DNA of 64,000 nucleotides, from assembly GCF_028453695.1 (NCBI RefSeq), contig NC_135777.1, positions 18,651,714 to 18,715,713 of the forward strand. The letters run 5' to 3'. The notes beneath the pieces were generated by a model. The model was not told the origin of the DNA and did not search any database. It saw only the letters and a list, made by a program, of their open reading frames with translations. Origin of the DNA: Augochlora pura. Lineage: Eukaryota; Arthropoda; Insecta; Hymenoptera; Halictidae. The position numbers and the translations under genes are program-made. This document shows positions 22,201 to 30,360 of the stretch, piece by piece (position 1 is the first letter of the stretch; each line of letters opens with the position of its first letter).

Positions 22201-22974
22201 GTCTATTAGCGAAGTTAATGGTCGGTTTAATAGTCCGGGCCCTTAGGAGCGCGTTTCGAAAGACTTCGCAGCGTTTGAACTCGAAATTCGTCGTCTATTA
22301 TACTAAAATCGTGGTGGCAAGTGAAGTTCATAATTAAGTTAATAGTCCGAGCTTGTCGCGCGGGCGAGTTTCGAAGGGTTTCGCAGCATCATACCTCGAA
22401 ACGCGTCTATCGCCGTGCAAAATCCCGACTGCTGGCGATGTCAACAAACGCGAGCGATTTTAGGACAGAATTTCGCGGTTCCGCGAATCGATTCAAGCTC
22501 GCCGCGCCAGGCGACGTCCATCAAGAAATCATGAAGCCTCGTTTAAGGAAACAGCGTTACACTTCGCGAAGCGGTGGATTGACAAACGCGGTTGAATCGT
22601 GCGAAAGTTTTCTCCGCGATATTTTTTTTTTTCCAACTTCTGCGGTAACTATAGCCTGACCCAGTTCAGCGCGGGTCATCCGGTACGTGCACAATTCAAC
22701 TACTTACTTTTTCATATGGAATTACTACTGGCAGGGTCGTCGCACCGTTTGTCGCGTGGGACACGGTGCGGCCTGCAAAAATAAAACGAAGATCAACGAT
22801 TATGCCTTACCGGTTTGTCCGTATGCGAAAATGCAGGCGTTGTAGCCCTGGAACGCATTGTCCAAAATGTCGCGGCCCAGAGCGTCGAACACCACCTCCT
22901 GGCTGGCGAATTTCTCCGCGGTCGGGTCCAGAGAGTGGAAACAATGGTCGAACGCGAATGTTTTTGGCTTGCTT
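4119..22974 (-). CDS. Khc-73: Kinesin-3 family motor, KIF13 / kinesin-73 heavy chain (partial, 16 exons)
   Basis: This gene encodes a plus-end-directed microtubule motor of the kinesin-3 KIF13/Khc-73 type. From the family, such motors carry endosomal and membrane cargo and bind Discs-large/MAGUK proteins through the stalk. Sixteen exons join in phase on the minus strand: 22974-22811, 17125-16857, 14033-13786, 12903-12786, 12133-11921, 10442-10179, 9931-9434, 8833-8486, 7955-7794, 7559-7037, 6765-6544, 6411-6109, 5986-5612, 5316-5023, 4923-4781 and 4287-4119. Together they give about 1437 residues. Visible in order are the P-loop GQTGSGKS, switch I SSRSH, switch II DLAGSE, the YRDSVLTWLL motor signature, the neck and coil, an FHA domain (approx. 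residues 420-510), the MAGUK-binding/kinesin-3 stalk region, and a Ser-rich tail. Drosophila Khc-73 is about 1900 residues, so the N-terminal ~60 residues and a C-terminal part with the CAP-Gly domain are missing here. KIF1/Unc-104 is less likely: there is no PH domain, and the stalk motif LSPNR-RGAFVSEP is KIF13-like. Confidence 0.95.
4288..4780. other. Khc-73: Khc-73 intron
   Basis: AT-rich intron of 493 bp, flanked by CAG|GTACTA and gcttacag. No embedded feature was seen. Confidence 0.85.
4781..4923 (-). CDS. Khc-73: Khc-73 exon: tail helix
   Basis: A 143-bp exon, phase 1 in and 0 out, with acceptor tatttttatttag and donor CAG|GTACTA. It encodes EKYTRGVSAVESILTLDRLR, a helical stretch with the family pattern (ekYt-gV-aVe-iL-LdrlRQ-V-v), and then a basic Ser-containing stretch (MRKTASVPNFSQ). 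Confidence 0.92.
5023..5316 (-). CDS. Khc-73: Khc-73 exon: end of conserved kinesin-3 stalk
   Basis: Phase is 1 in and 1 out; the acceptor is atgtttttgcag and the donor ATC G|GTGAGT. It encodes ANERVFLIVKTTVRLSHPAP, MDLVLRKRLNLNIYKRQSIR, DRLFKKIVGT and GVTYEVVSNIPKASEELEDR. This matches the KIF13 segment just before the variable tail. The following intron is only 99 bp. Confidence 0.95.
5612..5986 (-). CDS. Khc-73: Khc-73 exon: stalk, long linker and WDSSIHD block
   Basis: Phase is 1 in and 1 out; the acceptor is catctatcacag and the donor GAT G|GTGAGT (consensus). It encodes DIEREQSLVDQWVSLTEERN, then a Gly/Pro-rich loop (GSGIPGAPADWNPPPGMEPH), IPVLFLDLNADDL and, near the end, VCAIAAWDSSIHDNIHLNKV. 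The last block is highly conserved among KIF13 and KIF1 stalks. Confidence 0.95.
6109..6411 (-). CDS. Khc-73: Khc-73 exon: kinesin-3 stalk domain (DUF3694-like part)
   Basis: Phase is 1 in and 1 out; the acceptor is gaattgtcatag and the donor CAA G|GTACAG. It encodes GGIYQLRQGQQRRIQVRVKP, SGTLPIICQSILNVAVGSVS and then a helix, WSEALMRRRQYLDQQIQKLI. The Gly-Ile-(Tyr/Phe)-Gln-Leu-Arg-Gln-Gly-Gln-Gln-Arg-Arg motif is a hallmark of kinesin-3 stalks. Confidence 0.95.
6544..6765 (-). CDS. Khc-73: Khc-73 exon: stalk (EGALSIEVWGH block)
   Basis: The acceptor is ttttcaatatgcag and the donor ACA G|GTGTGT (phase 1 in, 1 out). It encodes EGALSIEVWGHRSAG, then a helical segment (VEQQLAKARSLADRWSELTR) and KIELWVEIQELNEQGEYAPV. 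KIF13 proteins have the same strand-helix-strand order. Confidence 0.94.
7037..7559 (-). CDS. Khc-73: Khc-73 exon: kinesin-3 stalk domain (DPFYESQENHNLIG block)
   Basis: The acceptor is cctttcactcag and the donor TCT G|GTAAAG (phase 0 in, 1 out). The exon begins DEVPGKTQDPFYESQENHNL, followed by the strongly conserved IGVANIFLEVLFHDVRLDYH and PIISQQGEVAGRLQIEISRI blocks. A Ser/Glu-rich acidic stretch (ASESSADSTSSEPEDYSGS) separates these from a beta-rich part (ITCRVTIKQATGLPLSLSHY). Extra codons past the donor reach a TAG, so splicing at G|GTAAAG is required. The next exon then gives HCSEGALSIEVWGH as in the family. Confidence 0.94.
7560..7793 (-). other. Khc-73: Khc-73 GC-AG intron
   Basis: This 234-bp intron starts GCAAGT after AAG and ends with a strong pyrimidine tract and CAG. 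AAG|GCAAGT is the known consensus of the minor class of GC donors. Both flanking exons keep the KIF13 reading frame only if this donor is used. Confidence 0.8.
7794..7955 (-). CDS. Khc-73: Khc-73 exon: MAGUK-binding stalk region, ends at a GC donor
   Basis: The exon has 54 whole codons and encodes RGAFVSEPAILVKRTNMGSQ, then VWSMEKLGNKLVDMREMYEDW. This stretch lies in the KIF13 region reported to bind Discs-large-type MAGUKs. The acceptor is gtatttttccag. The in-frame donor is AAG|GCAAGT, a GC donor. The nearby GT (A|GTACTT) would put the next exon out of frame. Confidence 0.9.
7956..8485. other. Khc-73: Khc-73 intron
   Basis: AT-rich intron of 530 bp. No embedded feature was seen. Confidence 0.85.
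8486..8833 (-). CDS. Khc-73: Khc-73 exon: coiled coil plus Pro/Ser linker of the stalk
   Basis: The exon has 116 codons, phase 0 at both ends, acceptor gatcaaaag and donor AAG|GTATTG. It opens with a coil (VALEKQRQEYERQFQQLRN), passes through a Tyr/Pro/Ser-rich linker (LSPSTPYSPYVPYDPL), and ends with VEKWAQERDEMFKRSL and the conserved FSVTLQIPPNNLSPNRK. The reading frame stays open past the donor, but the next exon's RGAFVSEP continues the KIF13 family sequence, so the GT donor is preferred. Confidence 0.93.
8834..9433. other. Khc-73: Khc-73 intron
   Basis: Intron of 600 bp with moderately complex sequence and no recognisable element. Confidence 0.85.
9434..9931 (-). CDS. Khc-73: Khc-73 exon: FHA domain
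   Basis: The exon has 166 codons, phase 0 at both ends, acceptor aaaaattag and donor CAG|GTGTGG. It carries a forkhead-associated domain typical of kinesin-3: ERTLVGG, then IQLHGLGILPEHCVI, GARCFVNG and LLHGDRIVWGNHHFFRVNCP. The last ~60 residues form a charged helix (ELMLNELSNDPIQRAIARLE) that begins the next coil. The FHA of KIF13 proteins binds phospho-motif partners such as centaurin-alpha; this is family knowledge, not visible here. Confidence 0.95.
10179..10442 (-). CDS. Khc-73: Khc-73 exon: coiled coil and entry to the FHA domain
   Basis: The exon has 88 whole codons, with acceptor tgtctgcag and donor AAG|GTACCC. It encodes a charged heptad-like helix (EKLSQSERLMKEMSQTWEEK), followed by MGISVQASGIQVEKNKYYLVNLNDDPSLNE and LLVYYLK, the family's linker into the FHA domain. 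Before this exon the intron is 1.5 kb. Confidence 0.95.
10443..11920. other. Khc-73: Khc-73 intron with degenerate repeat
   Basis: Intron of 1478 bp between the neck and FHA-side exons. It contains a loose tandem repeat at about 11465-11650. No coding sequence was seen. Confidence 0.85.
11465..11650. repeat. Degenerate ~40-65-bp repeat
   Basis: The motif (a/g)TTTCAATAACAGC and close variants recur four times at roughly 40-65-base spacing, each followed by A/T-rich sequence and preceded by CACGA/CACAA-like text. It is intronic and low in identity. Confidence 0.4.
11921..12133 (-). CDS. Khc-73: Khc-73 exon: end of motor domain and neck
   Basis: The exon has 71 whole codons (phase 0 at both ends), acceptor cggttttag and donor ACT|GTAAGA. 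It starts with DNLGGNSKTVMVATISPA, includes the motor-closing helix ETLSTLRYADRAKRIVNHAVVNEDPNA in parts, and ends in the neck helix IIRELRQEVETLKEMLLHAT. Family knowledge places the regulatory neck coil here, which mediates dimerisation-dependent activation. Confidence 0.95.
12134..12785. other. Khc-73: Khc-73 intron
   Basis: AT-rich intron of 652 bp splitting the motor domain before DNLGGN. No embedded feature was seen. Confidence 0.85.
12786..12903 (-). CDS. Khc-73: Khc-73 exon: motor domain, microtubule-binding loop 12 and alpha-5
   Basis: This is a 118-bp exon with acceptor atttgcag and donor AAG|GTACG. The one-base entry completes the Lys codon of NINK. It encodes SLTTLGLVISKLADQ, then a Lys/Asn-rich loop 12 (SGSNKNKDK, the kinesin-3 K-loop position) and FVPYRDSVLTWLLK. 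The K-loop is short, as in KIF13, rather than the long poly-Lys loop of KIF1A. Confidence 0.95.
12904..13785. other. Khc-73: Khc-73 intron with minisatellite
   Basis: Intron of 882 bp. About 200 bp of it are a tandem repeat (13455-13665). The remainder shows nothing recognisable. Confidence 0.85.
13455..13665. repeat. Intronic minisatellite, ~26-bp unit
   Basis: About eight diverged copies of a 24-27-base unit of the form CTAAAATGGCTGATAGCTAG plus TTGCC are laid head to tail. Individual copies differ by substitutions and small indels. It lies within the intron between the switch I/II and K-loop exons. Confidence 0.7.
13786..14033 (-). CDS. Khc-73: Khc-73 exon: motor domain, switch I and switch II
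   Basis: The acceptor is gttttttccag and the donor AA|GTAAAG. Phase is 0 in and 2 out. The exon encodes DIDNLMAEGNKSRTVAATN, then the switch I motif (N-SESSRSHA) and switch II (LVDLAGSE), which contact the nucleotide and couple hydrolysis to microtubule binding. It ends at the GSNINK helix. All catalytic motif residues appear intact. Confidence 0.96.
14034..16856. other. Khc-73: Khc-73 intron containing the assembly gap
   Basis: A 2.8-kb intron between the P-loop/alpha-3 exon and the switch exon. It contains a 22-base poly-G run and the 100-N gap, and a CpG-rich patch near 14650-14960. No exon was recognised in it. Confidence 0.85.
15613..15734. other. Poly-G run and 100-N assembly gap
   Basis: Twenty-two G residues (15613-15634) run into exactly 100 N (15635-15734), followed by GGG. 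The fixed length suggests a scaffold gap of unknown size at a homopolymer. Confidence 0.95.
16857..17125 (-). CDS. Khc-73: Khc-73 exon: motor domain, second half of the P-loop to alpha-3
   Basis: The acceptor is ttttccag and the donor CAG|GTACTC. The exon enters in phase 1 and leaves in phase 0 (89 codons after the split one). It begins with SGKSYTMMGSGEHKGIIPRLC and contains VEVSYMEIYNEKVHDLLDP, the conserved kinesin core strand and loop, then LKVREHNVLGPYVDGL. These sequences match kinesin-3 motors closely. The split glycine codon (G|GG) restores GQTGSGKS exactly, which confirms the junction. Confidence 0.96.
20850..21100. repeat. Degenerate AT-rich tandem repeat, ~55-60-bp unit
   Basis: Units of the form AATATAC-GTGTAATAG, ATTTTTAAT-GAAAATTT and GATTAGAATATA recur about four times with many mismatches. 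It is intronic. Confidence 0.4.
22140..22440. repeat. Diverged tandem triplication, 109-115-bp unit
   Basis: Three units begin at 22140, 22249 and 22364 with gcg(a/c)(a/g)tttcg-aag. They share GACTTCGCAGCGTTTGAACTCG-like, ATTCGTC-TCTAT and GAAGTTAATxGTCxG-like blocks. Identity is partial. The array lies in the large P-loop intron, 370 bp from the exon. Confidence 0.6.
22811..22974 (-). CDS. Khc-73: Khc-73 exon: motor domain start of the visible part, first half of the P-loop
   Basis: The acceptor is strong (a pyrimidine tract ending ttgcag) and the donor is G|GTAAGG. The exon enters with one base of a split codon and leaves in phase 1. It encodes KPKTFAFDHCF...EVVFDALGRDILDNAFQGYNACIFAYGQTG in pieces, which is the kinesin strand and helix leading into the nucleotide pocket. 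The P-loop GQTGSGKS is cut after GQT-G and completed 5.7 kb downstream in the next exon. The preceding exon, which should hold the initiator Met and a KVAVRVRP-like strand, was not found in the window. Confidence 0.95.
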
Positions 22975-25900
22975 CTGCAACAGGTAAAACGGCGGCCCGA
23001 TTAATACAGTGTTTATGTTCACGCAACGATGTTGCGACGGGCGTGTTTTTTAGTGGATCGAATTTAGTAGAATCAATTGGGTAATTAAAAATTAGGTCAC
23101 AGAGCTAGGTTGTAGAGTATTAAGTCTTTGCACTCGAGTGGCGACTCTGAGGCACGACTAAAATTGTTCTATCACGTCCCAAGATAAATTTTATACTAAC
23201 AAAGTCTAGATTTAAAAAATTGTTAAAAACTGTTGGTATGAGTCACGGGAATCAATTTCGTATGCATAAAAGTGCATAACTTTGCTTTTGTTAGAAACTA
23301 TTTATTTGTAAATTCGAATAAAGTGTCACTAAACAAAAAACATTTAAAACAGTATGACGCAATTTTGGGAACACAATTGATCGTGACGTGACCACTGTGA
23401 GCCAGAGAAACTATTGCAATATTTCTTGACAATCTTCTTATTTAATCAAATTAAAATTCTTTTCAATAATAATAAAAGGCATAATTATATTCCCCAACTC
23501 GAATTACCGTTCCGTAACAATTTATAAAATGAAAGAAGAAAACCATGCACAATGATAGTAATTGAACCGGGGAAAATTGTGCGGCTAAAAATAGCGCGAG
23601 TAAAATGGCAGCTGTCTTCGGGATTTTCCTGGCAATTTTCCACAATGCGTATTAATTGCGAGCGGGGCGGTGCTTTCGCCGCGAGTATCCGCGGATCCCA
23701 AGAGCTGCTTGCGCGAAACAATTACATTATATGAATAATCGGGGATATTCCGTAACATCGATTTACGGGCACCTGGGGGCTTCGATAATGAAAGAATCGC
23801 CGAGGCACCGTCGACGTGCAGGAGGGAGGGGAGGGCCGCGAATCCAACCCTTCCGCCGCTAAAAGCATTCTAGATATTAAATCCAGCCTCGCGCCCCCCT
23901 TGGGAGCGTGCGCGGGGGGCAGGTTTATGAAATGTGTCGCTGAGAAATTAATGGCGGCCTCTCTGTTTGCGCCGACAATGAAACGGAATTAATTCTGTCT
24001 TAGAAGTTCCACCGGAAAGACCGTCTTTGTAACTCGAGATAAGAATGGACAATGCCGGCTTAATAATCTTATAATTAACGACTGTTAAGAAAACCGAAAT
24101 TAAAAGCAGGATACGTCGCGGTTCGGGAACTACCTATTACGGCCTCTTCTCGCATTTTGTTTCTTTCTGTTCCTGGACCGTTAAGATCTTAATCTTTGGC
24201 CACTTTATTTATATTTATCGTAAGTTGTAAGGTACGCTTAAATGTACTCGGAAGATCTCGAGATAGGGATTAGTAGAAGAGGATCGAAATGGAGAGAAGC
24301 TTTGTTAAAAGTATTACAAAAGATTGCTGTTAAAAAAATATACATAAATATAAATTGTTTATAATTGCTTCAATTTGGAACATCAGAGCTGAATAACAAA
24401 TTGTTTTTGAATTCTACCGATGAATATTTTCTACAATTAGGCAAACGCAACTCGATCGAAATGTATCAATTTGGACAATACATTTCGCTCGCGATGAGTA
24501 CAAAATGAAATTTGCTAATTTCTACGAAATGTTGTTACAAATACAAATATGAAATAATATGCAGCAAAACATAAATATGAAAATGAATGGCTGCGCGGCC
24601 CTCACACATTTATCTATCTTACGAAATATCCCCCATTACGAAAGTTCCTCTATCAATCTTTATAAATTCTTCCACGTTTCATCACTCGGTGTTTTGCAAA
24701 CCGGGAGGCTCATAAATCCCATACAAATTCATGAATCAACGCCGCGCGACGAGTTTTCTTATTCCAGTTTAGAGAGGATAAAGATTTATCAGCGCGCTCT
24801 GCAGCATCTTGCATATTGCATCCTTTGATCGGCTGAGAGAATATTTAAGCAGAAATTCGTACAAGTCGTTTAACCCTGCCGACCGAAAGAGTCGCGTGTA
24901 CCCGAGCAAAATATACTATGTTTGACACAGTTTTGGCACAGTAAAGTACTAAACTGTGTTTAACAAAGTTTGGCGAAGCTACGCGAAGAAATTATAAGAC
25001 CGTAAAAACCTGAGAATTCGAAAATTCGAAATGAGGAAATGAAAGAGGAATTAAAAAGGGAAACTATTATTTCTGAATTTTGATAAGAGACCATGTATTA
25101 TTCATGGGCGCACAGAAAGCGTTAAATATTCATGAATTAGTTTCTACACCGTGTCAGTTGATTTTTCGCAGCGAACTGTGTTAACAGTCGATCTACCGGG
25201 CCGCGAAATTCGCGACGAGGGCGACGTTATTTTCGCGAATTATCGAACGGCGTTCGTATCCGCGATGGCGGAAACACGTACACGCCGGCCCCCTCGGAAT
25301 GAAAGTGATTTCCCCTTGTCCTGGATATCCGAAGCCCACGACCCTGTCTCAAACGTCAAAAGATCCGAAGTCGTCGGATACGGTCGGGGCAACGTTATAC
25401 GCATCGGCCCCGGTTATTGATTTTCCGTCGCATTTTCTCCCCGAGTAATCAGTTTCCATCGGTTTTTCCGGGTCGGCGAGGCAAAAAAAAAAAGCCGGAA
25501 CTGGAACGTTTAGCTCGCGGTGACGCCGCGGAACAACGGAGTCGTTGCGATTTCGTAACGCGATACCTGCGCGACGTGATGGACTATGGCAGTCTGACGT
25601 TCCCAACCTGTCCTGGCTGGTTTGTATCTTTTGCGACGCTTCGGCTGCCGCGTATTGAACCCAGAAATTTCGTTGACGAACCCGAAAGTAAAGGTTTAAA
25701 GTTTATTATAGATAATAATAGTTCAACTAATTTGTATTCTACTAATTTTAGTAATATTCGATTTTATGCTTCGGTCTACCGAGGGAATAGTCTACTAAAG
25801 GTTTTCGAGAATAATAGTAGTAATTTAATTATGAATTACTTTGGTTCTATTAACATTTTTAATTGAAAGAAATTGTTCCAATTCACACGTAAAAACTGTA

Positions 25901-28900
25901 CAAGCTATTCTTTCCTAAAATGAGTGTCTACTCTGTCTATGATACATCGGTAGACATTTTGATAACAGTATAAACACTTCAATCGCACTAAGATTATGCA
26001 ATTAATTATTATAAAATTATTCTCATGCATTTATTGTTTCGTATTCCATTCGCCTTTGTCATAGATTCATAAAATTCTCAGATTAATGACAACCTGACCT
26101 CACGATTTATAAAACTTGAATAGGTGATAAAATCATTGTCTTCGCGAAGAAATGAAAGCAACGAGGCTTCTCATGGTACAACGATTGACCGACGTTATTC
26201 TTCTGAGGCCAATAGAACTGTAGCATTTTTCTGGAACGTCCGGCGCGAAAGACTATAGAACGTAGGCGCGACATCATGTCGGGATAAACGAGGAGGACGT
26301 GCAACGGAATCGATGCACCGAACCCAGAAAGTTCATAAAACCGTCGCAGGACACCCGATTCGCCTAACCGGCGGATCGGTCTCGCCCGATAAAACTTTTT
26401 CGATCGCGTCGCACGCGCGGAGCTCTCTCGAACGTGCCAAGAGACGTCGTCTCCTCCCCGAGTTTCCCAGGATTACCAGAGGGGCGGAGGGGAAAGAGGG
26501 GGTCGCGGAGGGTAGATTTCCAGAGAGGTTCCCGAAGGGGGGGACCGGAGGACCGGAAGTTTCGACTGCGCCGCGTTCTAACGCCGCCTTAAATCCGCGC
26601 AACAATGGCCGCCGCGCGGGTTACGGCCGATTTACATAATTACGCGGGGCCGAGTCTGCCGAGGAGTGGCGATTAGACAGCCGATAGAAAAGTTTCTGGA
26701 GAATAATGTCGGTATTGTTGGCACATAGTTGCCAGAGAGTCTGGCGAAACTTGTACCGTTGGCTTGTCGCATAACCGTGCCGCTAGCGCAACCGAGTCTA
26801 TTGTCGATAACTCGGCGGGAATGGAATTTGCGAACTGAAAATCTTCCGGTGACACAGCTTTTAAAAGCCGGGACTTATATATTTATCATCGACGAGTTGA
26901 GAAAAGTAATAGACGGCTGTTAAATTCTATGAATATCTTCATTGTTTCGAATGTCATCGCACGAACTTAATAGCTTTTGATAGCATTAAAAAGTAGCTTA
27001 TCGTGGCACGATAAATTTTTATCAACGCTTTATTGTGTTTATTTTTGATAGTAGTAAAGATATGCCGGGTAAAGTTGCTGAAGAAACAAGTAGGTGAAAT
27101 ACGAGGCTATCGTCGCATTCAGAATATTTCTAATACAATGTCTTATTACTTCCAGGTGATTTTTATTAGCAGATTTATCTCCTTATCCAATTACTGCTTC
27201 TGCAATTAACACAGAAAGTTCTCGTTACGCATAAAGATCGTCGGATTAGTATAATTTGAAACGCGTCATACGTGAAAATCTATTTTCTCGAAAATGTGAT
27301 GAGTAGTTTAAAAGAAAGACGTCTCAATTATTATACCCCGAGCGGGGATCGATGACGGCTAAAGCCTGCACGTCGTTTGATACATCCACTCCAGAATCAA
27401 GTGGCCGGCTTATTTCCGTCGACTACATTTACGATCGTCCTCGTACCGATCGATACATTGTGTGCCCACCGGGGGCAATATTTTCGCGTGTTCCTTTCTT
27501 TTTTTATTCCAATTACAAATCGATCGGGATATCGGAGTCGGCGACGATCGTCGCGGAAGAATAATAGAACAATGAGAGAACATTCTTATCCGGCGAAAGT
27601 GAAATACTTCTGCGAAAATAACACGAGGAAATTTCGAAATCGCGAACAACTTTCTTCGGTCCGCTTTCAACTGCTCTTTATGATCTCTGCCAGGAGATAA
27701 AATAAACGCTGGGCGACGTTCGACGACTTGATTCGGCAAACTCTCGCTGTTTTCGTCGCGAACGTGGCGCTTCCTCGGACGCGTTACCTCGAATAATTGT
27801 TTAATTGCACTTGATTACACTTTAATTACGGAGATTTCTTTGCTCACTTTCGGTATATAAACAGATTAGGATAAACATGGTACTTCAACTTTCCGCTTTC
27901 GATGCAATTAACAAACGTGAATATGACGAGCACGAGACGTGATCTAGAGTCGAGATTTTTCACTTTCGAAAAATATATATTAAGCTTAATAAATCTCTCG
28001 TAAAAAATGCACTACGATTACGTTACAGTGCAAGTCGTATGTATCAATCTAGCGACTCTTCCATCATCGAAACGTTTACGTTCTCACGGCCAGTTCGACT
28101 ACATCTTTAACTAAAACTGTGCACTATAAAGAACAAGAGAGCGCTGCGTCTAATCGATAAATCACTCAGAAAATTGTGTATTCGCGTCTACCTACTGCAA
28201 CACGTTGAAACCTGGCGATTGCACGAGAGTATAGCACGAAGAAGGATACTTTGCCAGAATTTGGAAGCTCCGGGTCCCGACAGCAGATAGGCGCGCGTGA
28301 ACGACGTCGGGAGGGGGGTCGTTCAACCCCCGGTGGAAAAAGGATCGAGACCACGAAAAAAAAAAATGGTCGGAGGCACCGCGACGGTGGATCACGGAAA
28401 CACTTGGCACACGCAAATTGGGCCGACCAACGGCGACGGCACCGCGTCGTTTCAGATCCGTTTCCGTGTTTCTAGCGCGCTGCGGATCCGCGGACTTGTA
28501 TGCGAAGGAAACGTAGGCCGCTCGATACTCGGTTTTAATCGGGACCGTGCCCCCCTCGGACCAGGGCTCCGAGGAAGGACCAGTCAGGGCTGACCATCGC
28601 GTGACCGAACCCCTTCGGCCGACTCTACAGGGTGTGCCTTTCAAACTTGGATTTAATAGGCCATCTTGATACGAATGTTAATCTTGTTACCGTTCCGAGG
28701 AAAAACGTATCAACGAATTTCCTCGCGACTCGGTCGAAACTGCGCGCCCCGGCCACGGGCTGTATATCGCGTACACCCCCCCACCGGTAAAGGTACGAAC
28801 GTACCAATGTCACGTAACGTGAAATCGCGTGAACTCGTGTGATAGGACGTGACGTCATTGGAGAACTAAGTACTAATACCACGTTCCGTGAAACCGCATG

Positions 28901-29604
28901 CTATAACATTGCTATAACAAAACGATGCTGTAACAATTTAGCAATTATTGTCTTCGGTGGAGTGCGAATGCTCGGCGATAGTTTCTCCGATTGCTAAGCA
29001 AAAGTATTAAACCCTTGGACTATAATAATAAGCTCTACTAAATACGAATATTATTAATTTCTTCTAAATCGAAATCAAATTTAATTCTTCTGTTGTCAAA
29101 GCTTACGAACGAAACTCAATAAAGACAATGCAAGAAATATGCGTTCTGTGAATATCACATGATTAATGACGTGACGTGACGTCAATAAGCTTTTATCTCA
29201 AGTACCTGAATAATGGTTTCGCACTCGGCGTTCATCCTTTAGCTGATCATCTTCGAGTTACTTCAAATGGAACTCAACGCTTTGCGAATCGAACTGATAC
29301 TATATCAAGATTAAATCTAAAGACAATCGAATGATAGTTTACAAGAAGAATAGCAATCTTAGAACGTTCTTCGCGAGCTATAAAGAAGTTCTTGGATCAA
29401 GAAAGGATTGTCTTAGAGCGTTCATGGAAAATGAAAATCCTACAAATTCTGTTTTGACAATTATTAGCTCAATATTCATATTATATAGACACCAAAAATT
29501 GAACAATGTTGCCTAAAAGATGAACGTTAATAAACGATAACTGGCAATGTAATATAGCATACTTTATTTTAAAGGAGACTGTCGTAGACAGCAATGCTAA
29601 TAGT
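22975..29604. other. No gene found: intron or intergenic DNA
   Basis: This stretch lies upstream of the first visible kinesin exon. It contains a piggyBac-type MITE remnant at 23124, CpG-rich patches (about 25170-25620, 26210-26650, 28240-28800) and unremarkable AT-rich sequence. Long open frames in the CpG-rich patches are open on several strands at once and match nothing recognised. A start exon with the KVAVRVRP-type motif was sought and not seen. Confidence 0.6.
23124..23330. mobile_element. piggyBac-type MITE, eroded right end
   Basis: TTAA (23120-23123) is followed by GTCTTTGCACTCGAGTGG, the same left end as the intact copy at 50136. The interior is alignable (ACTAAAATTGTTCT, GATTT-AAAAATTGTTAAAA, TTTCGTATGCATAAA). 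The matching right terminus was not found, so the end coordinate is approximate. Confidence 0.55.
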
Positions 29605-29608
29605 TTAA

Positions 29609-29839
29609 CTCTTAGTTTAACTAAGGCGTCGTTAAAATTGTTCTGTCGCCTTCTAAAATAATATTTACAGCAACAAAGTTTAATTTTAGAAAAATTGTTA
29701 AAAATGAAACTGTTGGTCCGAATTACAAGAATTAAAGTTGATATGCATATAAAATACACTTCGTCGCTTAAAATGGAAATACTGTACACCAGAAAAACTA
29801 TTTCAGATTTGCAGTTAAAATGCCATCAAATGTAAAGGG
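29609..29839. mobile_element. piggyBac-type MITE, diverged copy
   Basis: It shares interior blocks with the 50136 and 23124 copies (TTAAAATTGTTCTGTCGCC, AGAAAAATTGTTAAAAATG, GTTGATATGCATATAAAATAC, CTTAAAATGGAAATACTGTA) and ends in TGTAAAGGGTTGA, a mutated form of the family terminus. The left end is TTAACTCTTAG. Ends are approximate. Confidence 0.55.
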
Positions 29840-29999
29840 TTGATAGTTTCAAATCGTAAGTTGCCGTCGTAACATTTCATACGAACATTTTAGGACTTAG
29901 GACAGGAGAAGGCATAGTGACTTATTAACGACGAAGGCTGCTCTCCGGTGAGCAAGTCTGCTAAAGAAATCATGACTCATAATAGTTAATTCACCGGCC

Positions 30000-30360
30000 G
30001 CCGGGGGATCGATCACTCAACCCTGATGAGTTTCGTGGCATTAGAACTATGAAACACCGTGCGGCTGGCTCGAGCGATACTCTCAAGGCGATAACAACAC
30101 GATGACTCACCCAGTAGATTGGTGACCTTACCGAAAGGGGACCTGGTCTTTTATTAACACCCTGTGTACACGGGACACAGGTAACCCACGCAGCCACGGT
30201 ATATGGACGGGATCCAGCGGCCTTCGGCACGCGAGCCTCTGCGGTGGTCAGACCGTCAGTAGTAAAGGTGTACAGGTGGTCAGACGGTGTAACTGGGTTA
30301 GAACAGTGCGGCGTAATTGCTTGTATTCGGGGCGACGTCTGACGACCGCCGTTCCGAACT
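30000..30360. other. GC-rich structured segment, possible transposon fragment
   Basis: A 360-bp GC-rich block sits in AT-rich flanks. It has a 7-bp-stem hairpin CCTGTGT-ACACGGG-ACACAGG (30161-30181) and a 10-base direct repeat GTGGTCAGAC (30244 and 30276). A minus-strand frame is open across most of it (about 80 codons) but matches nothing recognised. It could be a retroelement end or a structured RNA. Confidence 0.35.

Larger units (their letters stand above)
17126..22810. other. Khc-73: Khc-73 large intron splitting the P-loop
   Basis: A 5.7-kb intron between the two halves of the ATP-binding P-loop. It holds CpG-rich patches (17130-17520, 18240-18680, 20350-20760, 21290-21720), a degenerate AT-rich repeat (about 20850-21100) and a diverged tandem triplication (22140-22440). 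No other exon was recognised. Confidence 0.85.

Noticed and set aside
30024..30070. CTGATGAG...GAAAC resembling a hammerhead ribozyme core
   Set aside because: The intervening sequence does not form a proper stem II, and stems I and III could not be paired around it.
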